DNA of 64,000 nt, from contig NZ_LN929908.1 of the NCBI RefSeq assembly GCF_001494595.1, forward strand, positions 1,401,716 to 1,465,715, written 5' to 3'. The translations under genes and the position numbers were made by a program. Positions within the stretch are counted from its first letter, which is position 1, and each line of letters opens with the position of its first letter. The notes beneath the pieces are model-generated. The model worked only from the letters and a program-made list of their open reading frames with translations, was not told where the DNA came from and ran no database searches. Below, in pieces: positions 29,406-39,617 of this stretch. Origin of the DNA: Mycobacterium sp. M26. GTDB lineage: Bacteria > Actinomycetota > Actinomycetes > Mycobacteriales > Mycobacteriaceae.

Positions 29406-29924
29406 TCAGGGCCGGCGGCGCAGCGCGAAGACCCGCAATTCGCGGCTGGTGCGGGTGCGATACGACTTGTACATCGGGTAGGCCAGGAACCGCTGCAGCG
29501 CCCGGTCCCGTTCTGTCCCGGTGAGAAGTGCTGCCGAGACGGGGATTTCGACGCCGTTGATCGCCACCACCGCCTCAGGGTCGGCGATCAGATTCGCCGA
29601 CCACGCCGGGTGGTGTTGTTGGCCGAAGTTGCTCCCCAGCACGAGTAGCCGGTCTCCGTCGCGCAGGTAGCTCAGTGCCGCCAACCGCGGCTGACCCGAT
29701 TTTCTGCCGGTGGTCGTCAGCAACAACTCGGGCAGTGAGGTGGGGCCGAACAACGTGTACTTGCCTCGGGTGGCCCGCAGCACCCGCCGGTCCAGCGGAA
29801 CGAGCAGCCGGACGAACCGTGACCCGGCAGGGGAGGAGGCCAGGGCGTAGAAGGGACGGAAGATCGTCAGCATCCGTTCCTTGCCCCAGTGGGCGTCGGG
29901 AAAATCCTGCGGCACGGATGTCAT
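29406..29924 (-). CDS. F420-dependent nitroreductase-like protein (DDN/DUF385 family)
   Basis: 172 residues of the split-barrel deazaflavin-dependent nitroreductase family. The signature LLLTTTGRKSGQPRLAAL, followed by GSNFGQQHHPAWSANL and an ending YRTRTSRELRVFAL, is typical. Such proteins bind F420H2 in the cytoplasm or at the membrane and reduce quinones or nitro compounds. An ATG at 29924 was chosen because the upstream open frame has no family similarity. Confidence 0.82.
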   Translation of the reverse strand: MTSVPQDFPDAHWGKERMLTIFRPFYALASSPAGSRFVRLLVPLDRRVLRATRGKYTLFGPTSLPELLLTTTGRKSGQPRLAALSYLRDGDRLLVLGSNFGQQHHPAWSANLIADPEAVVAINGVEIPVSAALLTGTERDRALQRFLAYPMYKSYRTRTSRELRVFALRRRP

Positions 29925-30229
29925 AGTGCCCGATCCCGACGCCACTGACGGGGCGGATCCCACCACAGGTGGCCACGGGCACCTGAGTCGAGCGCCGGCG
30001 AAGGTTTCAGCCTTGGCTAGATCACGCCGACACCACCGAAACACGTCACCGGACGCTTGCGGACGGAACAAGGTGGCGATGCTGGCCTGGCGTTGGCAAA
30101 TCAGATTCGCGAACTGGCTCGAAACCTCCTGGCTGGCTTGATAGTTCGACGATCTGAGTTCGAGAGCGGGCCGCCGTCCGGTGTGTGAAGATCGGCTTCG
30201 AGCTGTTATCTCCAGCAGTGGCGGGAGGG
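29925..30229. other. Divergent intergenic region
   Basis: 305 bases between the minus-strand nitroreductase-like gene and the plus-strand MFS gene. No RNA gene, repeat or clear operator was seen. The minus frame is open across it but the encoded residues look non-coding. Confidence 0.4.
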
Positions 30230-31666
30230 ATGATGTCGCCATCGACCGGCGTGCATCCTTTTCGGGCGCTGTGGGCCATGATGATCGGGCTCTTTCTCAT
30301 CGTGGTCGACTCGACCGTCTTCGCGGTGGCCAATCCGGTCCTGAAACAGGAGTTGGGTGTCGACTACGGCTCCGCCCTGTGGGTGACGAGCGGCTACCTG
30401 TTGGCCTTCTCGGCGCTGCTGTTGGTCGGCGGGCGGTTCGGGGACCGGTTCGGGCCGAAGCTCATCTATCTGCTCGGGTTGGCGATCTTCAGCGCAGCAT
30501 CGGTGTGGTGCGGCATGTGCTCGTCGCTGGAGATGCTGACCGTCGCGCGGGTCGCCCAGGGCGCCGGTGCTGCATTGTTGGTGCCACAGATCTTCACCAC
30601 GATCACCCGTGCCTTTCCGTCCGAGCGGCGCGGTATGGCGATGAGCGTCTGGGGCGCCACGACGGGGTTGGGTTTGTTCGCGGGCCCGATACTCGGCGGC
30701 CTTCTGCTGGGTGGGCTGGGCTGGCAGTGGATCTTCTTCATCAACGCGCCGATCGGCGCGGTCGGTTTCGTACTCGCGGCGTTGTTCGTTCCGGCACTGC
30801 CGGGTCGGCGGTTGGACTTCGACCTTCTCGGCGTGCTGCTGTCCGGGGCGGGTATCTGCCTCATCGTTTACGGCCTCCAGGAAGGCCAGAACGCCCAATG
30901 GTCGGCAGGGATCTGGCTGACGATCCTCGGCGGGCTGGCCTTGATCGCACTGTTTTTCGGATGGCAGGCCATCCACCCGAACGAGCCGCTGATTCCGCTT
31001 CCGCTCATCGTCGACCGGAACTTCGTGCTGTCCAATGCCGGTGTCGCCCTGGCCAGTTTCACGTTCGTGGCATTCGTCGTCCCGCTGATGATCTATCTGC
31101 AAGAGGTGCGGGGGTTGGAACCGGTGCGGGCGGCCGTGCTCGCCGCGCCGATGGCCATCGCCACCGCTGTGCTGGCGCCGGTGGTGGGCTGGATCGTCGA
31201 CCGGGTTGATCCGCGTCCGATCGTGATTCTCGGTTTCGCGATGCTCGCGGTCGCCCTGTTCTGGCTTGCGCTGGACATGACGGCGGTAACCCCGGTGTGG
31301 CGGCTGGTGCTGCCCCTGGCGTTGGTCGGCGCCGCAGGAGCGTTCACGTGGGAACCGCTGGCGGTCATCGCATCACGGGCGCTGCCCACCGATCTGGCGG
31401 GCGCGGGGTCGGCGGTGTGTAACACGGCCCGGCACTTCGGGGCAGCGCTATCCAGCGCCAGTGTCGCTGCGCTGATGGCCGCCCTGATCGGTGACGAGCA
31501 GTCCAGCGGGGTGCTCGCCGAGGCGATGCCGCGCTCGATGTTGTTGCCGGCGTGTGCCGCCGCGGGCGGCGTCCTCACCGCGCTGTTCCTGGTGCGCCGT
31601 GATCGCTCACCGGCTCAGGTTGTTCTGCAAGAGCTTCCGAGCAGACCAGCGAGCGTGCCCCGATGA
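30230..31666 (+). CDS. MFS multidrug efflux transporter (DHA2/EmrB-QacA type)
   Basis: About 478 residues with 13-14 hydrophobic segments. Motif A GGRFGDRFGPK lies near residue 66, and motif C GLGLFAGPILGG is near residue 146. These proton antiporters export drugs or metabolites. Tandem ATGs stand at 30230 and 30233 beside GGGAGGG; a GTG at 30218 or 30185 is less likely. The stop overlaps the next start (ATGA), linking it to a RibD-like reductase. Confidence 0.85.
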   Translation: MMSPSTGVHPFRALWAMMIGLFLIVVDSTVFAVANPVLKQELGVDYGSALWVTSGYLLAFSALLLVGGRFGDRFGPKLIYLLGLAIFSAASVWCGMCSSLEMLTVARVAQGAGAALLVPQIFTTITRAFPSERRGMAMSVWGATTGLGLFAGPILGGLLLGGLGWQWIFFINAPIGAVGFVLAALFVPALPGRRLDFDLLGVLLSGAGICLIVYGLQEGQNAQWSAGIWLTILGGLALIALFFGWQAIHPNEPLIPLPLIVDRNFVLSNAGVALASFTFVAFVVPLMIYLQEVRGLEPVRAAVLAAPMAIATAVLAPVVGWIVDRVDPRPIVILGFAMLAVALFWLALDMTAVTPVWRLVLPLALVGAAGAFTWEPLAVIASRALPTDLAGAGSAVCNTARHFGAALSSASVAALMAALIGDEQSSGVLAEAMPRSMLLPACAAAGGVLTALFLVRRDRSPAQVVLQELPSRPASVPR

Positions 31667-32418
31667 CCATTCTTGCCGGCGAATCACCTCCGATGGTCCA
31701 TGACGCCGAGACGCTCACCGACGAGGACTTGCGCGATCTGTTCGCCTACCCGGCGGTCCTTCGCAGCCCGCTGTTTCGGGCCAACTTCATCGCGAGCATC
31801 GACGGGGCGGTGACCCTCGAGGGCTCTGGGCGCAAACTCGGTACGCCGACGGATCGCCGCGTATTCGGCCGGCTGCGTGAAGTCGCTGATGTGGTGCTGG
31901 TCGGTGCGACCACAGCGTGGTCCAAGCCCTACGTCGATATCCGGATGTCCACCGAGGCAGCGTCCTGGCGGCTCTCGAGGGGCCTGGCCGCCGCGCTGCC
32001 GGTGGCGGTGGTGTCCAGTCGCGGGGTTCTGCCGCCTGCGGTGCTCGGCAATCCGACGGCGCCCCCGGTGGTCCTCGTCTCGGAGAATGCCGACATTGCC
32101 GCGCGACGTGCGCTGCACCGATCCGGTGCCCGGGTGACTGAGCTCCCGGGAGGCCGCATCGATTCGGCGGCAATCCGAAGTGCGCTGGCAGAACTCGGCC
32201 TGCATCGTGTGCTCGTCGAGGGTGGTCCGACGCTGTTCTCTCAGCTCGTCTCCGACAACGAGATTGACGAGCTGTGTCTGACGACGAGTCCCAAGCTGGT
32301 GGCCGGACCGGCACGCCGCATCGCCGCGGCCGATGGCCACGTCGAGATCAACATGCAACGCAAAGGCATCCTGGCCGGTGGCGACGGAACCGTCATCGTC
32401 CGATGGGCCCGCTGCTGA
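31663..32418 (+). CDS. RibD C-terminal-domain reductase (pyrimidine/dihydrofolate reductase fold)
   Basis: 251 residues with the RibD-C/DHFR-like fold. The ANFIASIDGAVT strand is near residue 43, VADVVLVGATT near 75 and LVEGGPTLFSQL near residue 184. Stand-alone members reduce the riboflavin precursor or act as DHFR-like enzymes, as Rv2671 does. It overlaps the MFS gene by four bases, so they are co-translated. Substrate unknown. Confidence 0.82.
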   Translation: MTILAGESPPMVHDAETLTDEDLRDLFAYPAVLRSPLFRANFIASIDGAVTLEGSGRKLGTPTDRRVFGRLREVADVVLVGATTAWSKPYVDIRMSTEAASWRLSRGLAAALPVAVVSSRGVLPPAVLGNPTAPPVVLVSENADIAARRALHRSGARVTELPGGRIDSAAIRSALAELGLHRVLVEGGPTLFSQLVSDNEIDELCLTTSPKLVAGPARRIAAADGHVEINMQRKGILAGGDGTVIVRWARC

Positions 32419-32443
32419 CCTCTGCCCCGAATACGCTCCCTTC

Positions 32444-32821
32444 ATGGATGCGGTCCTCTACGTTGTCGACCTCGCGCGGATGGTCGCCTTCTATCGGGAT
32501 GGGCTGCGCCTTGCCGAGTTGAGCCGCCACGATGGCGGAGCCGAGCTGCGGTGTGGGGCGTGCACCCTGCATCTGGTGACGGTCCCGGAGTCGGTGGCAG
32601 CCGAGATCGTCATCACCGACCCTCCGGTACGGCGGGAGGAGACGCCGATCAAGCTGATCGTGCCCGTCGAGAACTTGGCCGAGGCAAGGCGGCGTGCCGA
32701 AGAACACGGTGGCGTCGTCGACGGCCCCGACCATGAGTGGGTGTGGGCGGACAGCTGGCGCGTGGACGCCGTCGACCCCGAAGGCAACGTTGTGCAACTA
32801 GCGGCGCCGCGGCAGCACTAG
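32444..32821 (+). CDS. VOC/glyoxalase-fold protein
   Basis: 125 residues with two beta-alpha-beta-beta-beta units. The first includes LYVVDLARMVAFYRDGLRL and the second ends VDAVDPEGNVVQL, both typical of the vicinal oxygen chelate superfamily. Members include glyoxalase I, dioxygenases and resistance proteins; the role here is unknown. It starts 25 bases after the RibD-like gene. Confidence 0.82.
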   Translation: MDAVLYVVDLARMVAFYRDGLRLAELSRHDGGAELRCGACTLHLVTVPESVAAEIVITDPPVRREETPIKLIVPVENLAEARRRAEEHGGVVDGPDHEWVWADSWRVDAVDPEGNVVQLAAPRQH

Positions 32822-32831
32822 CATTTCGCCC

Positions 32832-33677
32832 GTGCCGCCGCAGCCCGCCCCGCTCGTCGCGGGTGTGACCGTGCTGGGCAACCTCGCTGTCGACATCATC
32901 GATGGAGGGGATCCCACTCCGGGCGGGTGCGCGTCGTTCGCCGGGGTAGCACTGCAGGCCGCCGGCGGCCACGGTCGGATCGTGGGACTCGCGGCTGAGC
33001 CGGACCTGCCGCTGTTCGCGCCGCTGCTCGACCGATTCGGCTCGATCCTGACAATCCTGACCGCCGAGCGGACGAGCTCGTTCCGGCTGGACTACGACAA
33101 TCTGGACCACCGCAGGATGTCGGTCGAGGCGATCGGTCCGGTCTGGGGTCCACGGGACGTCGACGCCGCCGGGCCGGACACCACGTGGGTGCATCTGGCG
33201 CCGCTACTGCGTACCGACTTCCCCGCCGACACCCTGGCGCTGCTGGCCCAGCGCGGGCACCGGGTGGCCTACGACGGGCAGGGTCTGGTGCGCGCCGACC
33301 GGCTGGGGCCGCTGGTCGTCGACCGGCACTACCCACCCGAGCTGGTGGCCGGCATCGACATCCTCAAGCTCGCCGAGGATGAGGCCGTCATCGTTGCCGG
33401 CGGCCCCTTCGGCCAGGCCGCCGCCGACCGGCTGGGTGTCCCCGAGATCCTGGTGACGTTCGGATCGCAGGGGTGCGACATCTACACAGGGGGCAGTTGC
33501 GTTCGTGTTCCTGCAGCGTGGCGCGTCGACGACGTGCACACCACCGGCGCCGGCGACATGTTCACCTCCTGTTATGTGGCCAACCGCGCGGCGGGGGCGG
33601 AGCCGGTCTGGGCGGCCAGGGCCGCCAGCGAGCTCGTTGCCGCCGAACTCGAGAAGCGGCGCCACGACGCGTCGTAG
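32832..33677 (+). CDS. PfkB-family carbohydrate kinase
   Basis: 281-residue ribokinase-fold sugar or nucleoside kinase. The C-terminal PfkB signature HTTGAGDMFTS near residue 237 holds the catalytic Asp and anion hole, and the N-terminal GNLAVDIIDGGDPTPGGCASFAG is the substrate-side motif. GTG start at 32832, ten bases after the VOC gene. Sugar specificity cannot be read from the sequence. Confidence 0.85.
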   Translation: MPPQPAPLVAGVTVLGNLAVDIIDGGDPTPGGCASFAGVALQAAGGHGRIVGLAAEPDLPLFAPLLDRFGSILTILTAERTSSFRLDYDNLDHRRMSVEAIGPVWGPRDVDAAGPDTTWVHLAPLLRTDFPADTLALLAQRGHRVAYDGQGLVRADRLGPLVVDRHYPPELVAGIDILKLAEDEAVIVAGGPFGQAAADRLGVPEILVTFGSQGCDIYTGGSCVRVPAAWRVDDVHTTGAGDMFTSCYVANRAAGAEPVWAARAASELVAAELEKRRHDAS

Positions 33678-33985
33678 CCGTACGCATCGGAACGGGCGCG
33701 GCGCGGAGCTACTCGCGAGTAGCGAAACTCTTAGAGTTAACAAGCTCGTAAAAGTGACGAACGACACACCGATGTCTCATTCCGCCGTCCATCATGGCTG
33801 TGAGCTGTGACTTTGTCCCCTTGATTTCGGCGTGTCAGGTCTCACCCGCGGTATAGCTTGCCTAAGAAAGTGCAATAATCGGTACTGCGAGTGACAGCAA
33901 CTGAAGACGGCTGTCCGATTTCGCTGGCGCGTCGTTGGACCGCGACACGGAATTGGCCCCAGAAGAACCAATGAAAGGCGGGCAC
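33678..33985. promoter_or_regulatory. korA upstream region
   Basis: 308 bases, lower in G+C, before korA. It holds two adjacent palindromes (33708-33723 and 33726-33738). No gene is evident. Confidence 0.5.
33708..33738. promoter_or_regulatory. Adjacent palindromes upstream of korA
   Basis: GCTACTCGCGAGTAGC (33708-33723) is a perfect 16-bp palindrome. AACTCT-T-AGAGTT follows at 33726-33738. Together they look like operator sites for a dimeric regulator such as a TetR protein, or part of the pfkB terminator. No regulator gene lies nearby. Confidence 0.5.
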
Positions 33986-35908
33986 GTGGGTCCGAACGGC
34001 AACGGAGCTACGGGTAACCGGCAGAAACTCGAGAAGGTTGTCATCCGGTTCGCCGGCGACTCCGGCGACGGTATGCAGCTGACCGGTGACCGGTTCACCT
34101 CGGAGGCCGCGCTGTTCGGCAACGACCTTGCGACGCAACCGAATTACCCCGCCGAGATCCGCGCCCCCCAGGGCACGCTGCCGGGTGTCTCGTCCTTCCA
34201 GATCCAGATCGCCGACTACGACATCCTGACCGCGGGTGACCGCCCCGACGTCCTGGTCGCGATGAACCCCGCGGCGCTCAAGGCCAACATCGACGACCTG
34301 CCGCGCGGCGGCCTGGTGATCGCCAACTCCGACGAGTTCACCAAGCGCAACCTGGCGAAGGTCGGCTACGAGAGCAACCCGCTCGAGGACAGCAGCCTCT
34401 CCGAGTACGTCGTGCTGCCCGTCGCGATGACCACCCTGACCCTCGGCGCCGTCGAGGAGATCGGGGCGTCCAAGAAGGACGGCCAGCGCGCCAAGAACAT
34501 GTTCGCCCTGGGTCTGCTCTCGTGGATGTACGGCCGCCCGATCGAGACCAGCGAAACCTTCATCCGGGAGAAGTTCGCCCGCAAGCCTGATGTCGCCGAG
34601 GCCAACGTGCTGGCGCTCAAGGCCGGCTGGAACTACGGCGAGACCACCGAGGCCTTCGGTACCACCTACGAGGTGGCCCCGGCCAAGCTCGCGCCCGGCG
34701 AATACCGGCAGATCTCCGGCAACACCGCCCTGGCGTACGGCGTGATCGCCGCCGGTCAGCTCGCCGACATCCAGGTGATCCTGGGCAGCTATCCGATCAC
34801 CCCGGCCTCCGACATCCTCCACGAGCTGTCCAAGCACAAGAACTTCAATGTGCTGACCTTCCAGGCCGAGGACGAGATCGCCGGCATCGGTGCCGCCATC
34901 GGCGCCTCCTACGGCGGGGCGCTGGGCGTGACCAGCACCTCTGGCCCCGGCGTCTCGCTGAAGTCCGAGGCCATCGGCCTGGCCGTCATGACCGAGCTGC
35001 CGCTGCTGGTCATCGACGTCCAGCGTGGTGGACCGTCCACCGGCCTGCCGACCAAGACCGAACAGTCCGATCTGCTGCAGGCGCTGTTCGGCCGCAACGG
35101 TGAATCGCCGGTCGCGGTGCTGGCGGCCAAGTCCCCGTCGGACTGCTTCGAGGTGGCCATCGAGGCCGCCCGGATTGCGCTGACCTACCGGACGCCGGTC
35201 ATCCTGCTGTCCGACGGTGCGATCGCCAACGGCTCGGAGCCCTGGCGGATCCCGGACGTGGGCAGCTTCGCCCCGATCGATCCCAAGTTCGCCCAGCCGG
35301 GCGAGGATTTCGCGCCCTACAACCGCGACCCGGAGACGCTGGCCCGCCAGTTCGCCATCCCGGGCACACCGGGTCTGGAGCACCGCATCGGTGGCCTGGA
35401 GTCGGCCAACGGTTCGGGCAACATCTCCTACGAGCCGGCCAACCACGACCTGATGGTCCGGTTGCGTCAGGCCAAGATCGACGGCATCTCGGTGCCCGAC
35501 CTCGAGGTCGACGACCCGACCGGTGACGCCGAACTCCTGCTCCTGGGCTGGGGTAGCTCCTACGGCCCACTCGGTGAGGCCTGCCGCCGCGCCCGCCGGC
35601 GGGGCATCAAGGTGGCCCACGCCCAGCTGCGCTACCTCAACCCGTTCCCGGCCAACCTCGGCGAGGTGCTCGCGCGCTACCCGAAGGTCGTCGTTCCCGA
35701 GATGAACCTCGGCCAGCTGGCGCTGGTGCTGCGCGGCAAGTACCTGGCCGACGTCCAGTCGGTGACCAAGGTGCAGGGCATGGCTTTCCTCGCCGACGAA
35801 GTCGAAGGCATCATCGACGGAGCCCTCGACGGAACGCTCAGTGAGACCGAAAGTGACAAGGCGAAGTTCGCCAGGCTGGCGGCTGCGACTGCGGGAGTGA
35901 ACGCATGA
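33986..35908 (+). CDS. korA: 2-oxoglutarate:ferredoxin oxidoreductase, alpha subunit (gamma-alpha fusion)
   Basis: 640 residues. An N-terminal gamma domain (IRFAGDSGDGMQLTGDRF) is fused to an alpha/pyrimidine-binding domain (GSYPITPASDILHEL near residue 270, TSTSGPGVSLKSEA near 318). With KorB it oxidises 2-oxoglutarate to succinyl-CoA with ferredoxin, a CoA-dependent TCA step that works without lipoate. The GTG start matches the Rv2455c N-terminus (MGPNGNG). korB overlaps by four bases. Confidence 0.94.
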   Translation: MGPNGNGATGNRQKLEKVVIRFAGDSGDGMQLTGDRFTSEAALFGNDLATQPNYPAEIRAPQGTLPGVSSFQIQIADYDILTAGDRPDVLVAMNPAALKANIDDLPRGGLVIANSDEFTKRNLAKVGYESNPLEDSSLSEYVVLPVAMTTLTLGAVEEIGASKKDGQRAKNMFALGLLSWMYGRPIETSETFIREKFARKPDVAEANVLALKAGWNYGETTEAFGTTYEVAPAKLAPGEYRQISGNTALAYGVIAAGQLADIQVILGSYPITPASDILHELSKHKNFNVLTFQAEDEIAGIGAAIGASYGGALGVTSTSGPGVSLKSEAIGLAVMTELPLLVIDVQRGGPSTGLPTKTEQSDLLQALFGRNGESPVAVLAAKSPSDCFEVAIEAARIALTYRTPVILLSDGAIANGSEPWRIPDVGSFAPIDPKFAQPGEDFAPYNRDPETLARQFAIPGTPGLEHRIGGLESANGSGNISYEPANHDLMVRLRQAKIDGISVPDLEVDDPTGDAELLLLGWGSSYGPLGEACRRARRRGIKVAHAQLRYLNPFPANLGEVLARYPKVVVPEMNLGQLALVLRGKYLADVQSVTKVQGMAFLADEVEGIIDGALDGTLSETESDKAKFARLAAATAGVNA

Positions 35909-36978
35909 CCGACCTGATCGGAACAGACCTTCTGGCCCCGGCGTCGAAGACCGCCGGCGTCCCCACCACGGACGAGCCGCAGAAGGCCAAGGACTTCACC
36001 ACCGACCAGGAAGTGCGCTGGTGCCCGGGGTGTGGCGATTACGTCATCCTCAACACCATTCGCAACTTCCTGCCCGAGCTCGGGCTGCGGCGGGAGAACA
36101 TCGCCTTCGTCAGCGGTATCGGCTGCTCCAGCCGGTTCCCGTACTACCTGGAGAGCTACGGCTTCCACTCGATCCACGGCCGCGCCCCGACCATCGCGAC
36201 CGGCTTGGCGCTGGCCCGCCCCGACCTGTCGGTCTGGGTCGTCACCGGTGATGGCGACGCCCTGTCGATCGGTGGCAACCACCTGATCCATGCGCTGCGC
36301 CGCAACGTCAACATCACGGTCCTGCTGTTCAACAACCGGATCTACGGCTTGACCAAGGGTCAGTACTCGCCGACCTCCGAGGTCGGCAAGGTCACCAAGT
36401 CCACCCCGATGGGCTCGCTGGACTACCCGTTCAACCCGGTGTCGCTGGCGCTGGGCGCCGAGGCCACCTTCGTGGGCCGGGCACTGGACTCCGACCGTGC
36501 CGGCCTGTCCGAGGTGCTGCGCGCTGCCGCCGCACACCGCGGTGCCGCACTGGTCGAGATCCTGCAGGACTGCCCGATCTTCAACGACGGCTCCTTCGAC
36601 GTGCTGCGCAAGGAAGGCGCCGAGGAGCGGGTCATCAACGTCAAGCAGGGCGAGCCGGTGGTCTTCGGTGCCAGCGGTGAGTACTGCGTGGTCAGGTCCG
36701 GGTTCGGCCTGGATGTCGCGAAGACCGCCGACGTCTCGGCCGCCGACATCGTGGTGCACGACGCCCAACTCGACGACCCGGCGTACTCGTTCGCGCTGTC
36801 CCGGCTGTCCGACCAGAACCTCGAGCACACGGTGATGGGCATCTTCCGGCAGGTCAACCGGCCCGCCTACGACGATGCCGCCCGCGACCAGGTCCGCCTG
36901 GCCCGCGAGGCGACACCGCATGACCTCCACGCGCTGCAGTCGCTGCTGCGTGGCCGCGACACCTGGACCGTGGACTAA
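35905..36978 (+). CDS. korB: 2-oxoglutarate:ferredoxin oxidoreductase, beta subunit
   Basis: 357 residues. The thiamine-diphosphate-binding subunit, with [11 protein letters not shown] near residue 35, [11 protein letters not shown] near residue 73, and the TPP motif [12 protein letters not shown] near residue 115 followed by NN. ATGA overlap with korA shows coupling. Together with korA it corresponds to Rv2455c-Rv2454c. Confidence 0.95.
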   Translation: MTDLIGTDLLAPASKTAGVPTTDEPQKAKDFTTDQEVRWCPGCGDYVILNTIRNFLPELGLRRENIAFVSGIGCSSRFPYYLESYGFHSIHGRAPTIATGLALARPDLSVWVVTGDGDALSIGGNHLIHALRRNVNITVLLFNNRIYGLTKGQYSPTSEVGKVTKSTPMGSLDYPFNPVSLALGAEATFVGRALDSDRAGLSEVLRAAAAHRGAALVEILQDCPIFNDGSFDVLRKEGAEERVINVKQGEPVVFGASGEYCVVRSGFGLDVAKTADVSAADIVVHDAQLDDPAYSFALSRLSDQNLEHTVMGIFRQVNRPAYDDAARDQVRLAREATPHDLHALQSLLRGRDTWTVD

Positions 36979-36989
36979 CGGGTCACGCC

Positions 36990-37562
36990 GTGGGTGCCTC
37001 CGCTCCGCTGGCCGCTGTTGTCCTGGCCGGCGGTGCGTCGCGCCGCATGGGCCGTGACAAGGCCACCCTGCCGCATCCGAGCGGTTCGACCACCATGGTT
37101 GAGCACACGGTCGAGGTCCTCAGCCCCCGGTGCGCCCCGATCTTCGTGATCGCCGCACCTGGGCAGGCGTTGCCGACCCTGACCGCTGAGGTGCTGCGCG
37201 ACGAGGTTCGTGGCGTCGGGCCACTGTTGGCCACTGGGCGTGGCCTGCGCGCCGCTGCCGCCGCGGGTCTGGAACGCGCCTTCGTCACCGCCGTGGACAT
37301 GCCGAATCTGTCGGTCGAGGTCATCGACGCCCTGGTGGATTACGACGGCGTCGACATCGTGCTGCCGTGGGACGGCCGCGACCACTACCTCGCCGGGATC
37401 TACCGCACAGGACTGGCCGACCACATCGATTCACTCGTGGCTGCCGGCGAACGCAGTATGCGGGCGCTGGCCGAGACGGTGGTGACCCAGCGCGTGGTGG
37501 TGCGGTTCGAGCATGAGCTGGCAAACATCAATTCGCCGGTGGATCTGGCTCAGCAACAATAA
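36990..37562 (+). CDS. mobA: Molybdenum cofactor guanylyltransferase MobA
   Basis: 190 residues with the nucleotidyltransferase motif [17 protein letters not shown] at about residues 12-28, the VTAVDMPNL acidic metal site, and GIYRTGL near residue 132. It attaches GMP to molybdopterin to form MGD, the cofactor form needed by enzymes such as the fdhF product in this window. A GTG start follows korB by 11 bases, so it is likely co-transcribed. Confidence 0.9.
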   Translation: MGASAPLAAVVLAGGASRRMGRDKATLPHPSGSTTMVEHTVEVLSPRCAPIFVIAAPGQALPTLTAEVLRDEVRGVGPLLATGRGLRAAAAAGLERAFVTAVDMPNLSVEVIDALVDYDGVDIVLPWDGRDHYLAGIYRTGLADHIDSLVAAGERSMRALAETVVTQRVVVRFEHELANINSPVDLAQQQ

Positions 37563-38549
37563 CGAACTTCCGATATTTCGCCGCTGGGACCGCTCCAATA
37601 ACAAATCGGTATCGACCAGGTGTCCGAGAGGTGTCGGACGGTTGTCGCCCGCTGACGGAAACCCTTGCGCCCGTGGTCTTTTGGAGCGCTCGTCGAAGTG
37701 ATGGGGCGGTCCGGTGCGGCGGCGCGGGATCGTCGCCGAGTCGGGGATCGTCGTGCGGCCGCCGCTCGGCCCGCAGGGCGGTCGACGGCGTCGCCCTACT
37801 GGCCGACGGCCGGCGGCAGCATCCGCAGTCGCCGCGAGGTGCGCTGCGGCATCGGCGAAACCCTATGGTCAAACGCCTCTTGAGGTGGTAGAGCGCCCGG
37901 GGAACGGGCCGGGTGCGTGGGTCCAGCCGACGTCGAGGGTTCGGTCAATTCAATGAAAGATTCTGCAGCGCAACAGTTTACGATGCGCAAACAGAAGAGC
38001 GATCGGCGATCCCGGACAGCTAACACTCTGCGCGTCTGATACCGCGGGTACTGGGCGTCGGGGCGGTTGATCTGCCGAAACGGCCCTTTTCATCGGCGTC
38101 GAGGCGTCCTGCGTTATCAAAACTACTGTGACGCAGGCCGCAAAAATGGCGTGATTTAGGTCACTAAATTGTCGGGCGCGTCACTTTCGGGGATCGCCGG
38201 AAATCGCCCAGCTGACCTGCACGGACTTCTCGCAGAAACGCATCGTGATCGTCTTGTTATCAAAACGAGATTGGCGTGTCGTGATGTGACTTCGCCCAAA
38301 TGCCTCCGTACGGTCCTACCCGTTCCCAAAAGGAGCAAACAACTACACAGAAATAAACCCTGCGTGTGAGTGGGGCTGGGGAGGTCGAGGGGCCTCCTAC
38401 GGACTGCCGGTGACCAAACCCGGCGCGACCGGCCGGCCACCACTGTCGTGCCCGACCGAGACGGTGCGACCCGAGGACACCGGTCCTGGATTTCAGGTTC
38501 CCCGCCACCCGGCGGGCGACTCCCCGGCGGACGCGCGGCGAAAGGATAG
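37563..38549. promoter_or_regulatory. ~1 kb leader region before the tandem rpf genes
   Basis: 987 bases without a credible gene. Contents seen: a GTGA-N6-TCAC palindrome at 38151-38164, the decamer GACAGCTAAC near 38017 that recalls the core of ydaO/c-di-AMP riboswitches, a repeated GTTATCAAAAC (near 38113 and 38265), and several A+T-rich stretches. A long 5' untranslated leader for the first rpf gene is likely, but no riboswitch fold is proven. Confidence 0.45.
38150..38165. promoter_or_regulatory. CRP-like palindrome
   Basis: CGTGATTTAGGTCACT carries the GTGA-N6-TCAC core of the CRP consensus TGTGA-N6-TCACA. M. tuberculosis Crp (Rv3676) activates rpfA, so a CRP site before another rpf gene would make sense. 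It abuts a TAAATT that fits a -10 pattern, which at that spacing would suggest repression. Motif evidence only. Confidence 0.4.
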
Positions 38550-38891
<342 letters not shown>

Positions 38892-38909
38892 TCTGACGTT
38901 CGTCACGAG

Positions 38910-38941
38910 GGTGGCCCCGGACCATACGGTCCGGGGCCACC
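38910..38941 (+). terminator. Strong terminator hairpin after first rpf gene
   Basis: Perfect 14-bp arms, GGTGGCCCCGGACC (38910-38923) and its complement (38928-38941), close a four-base loop 18 bases after the stop. It separates the two rpf genes into independent transcripts. Confidence 0.8.
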
Positions 38942-38989
38942 GTCGTCTCATTAAGAACTCCTCTATCAGAAATCTCAGAAATTTCAATT

Positions 38990-39005
38990 GACACGCCAGT
39001 AACAC
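38990..39005 (+). repeat. 16-bp element shared with clpX promoter (copy 2)
   Basis: GACACGCCAGTAACAC is identical to 18274-18289. It starts inside a TTGACA that could be a -35 box, about 70-90 bases before the second rpf start. The two related pieces GACAC and GTAACAC recall direct-repeat sites such as those of MtrA. Regulator unproven. Confidence 0.5.
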
Positions 39006-39016
39006 CCGCCGCTTGA

Positions 39017-39568
<552 letters not shown>

Positions 39569-39577
39569 CACCCCCGC

Positions 39578-39617
39578 CAACGACGCCCAGCCGGTTCACG
39601 CCGACTGGGCGTCGTTG
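39578..39617. terminator. Bidirectional terminator between rpfE and FAD monooxygenase
   Basis: A 13-bp perfect inverted repeat (CAACGACGCCCAG at 39578-39590, complement at 39605-39617) sits between convergent genes. Its loop holds the stop codon of the minus-strand monooxygenase gene. Confidence 0.7.

Noticed and set aside
29925..30242. N-terminal extension of the nitroreductase-like gene
   Set aside because: The open frame continues upstream, but the residues are not typical of the split-barrel family, which starts near the ATG at 29924.
33842..35620. 592-residue minus-strand open frame opposite korA
   Set aside because: KorA is unmistakable on the plus strand; the antisense frame has low-complexity Val/Gly/Arg composition and no motif.
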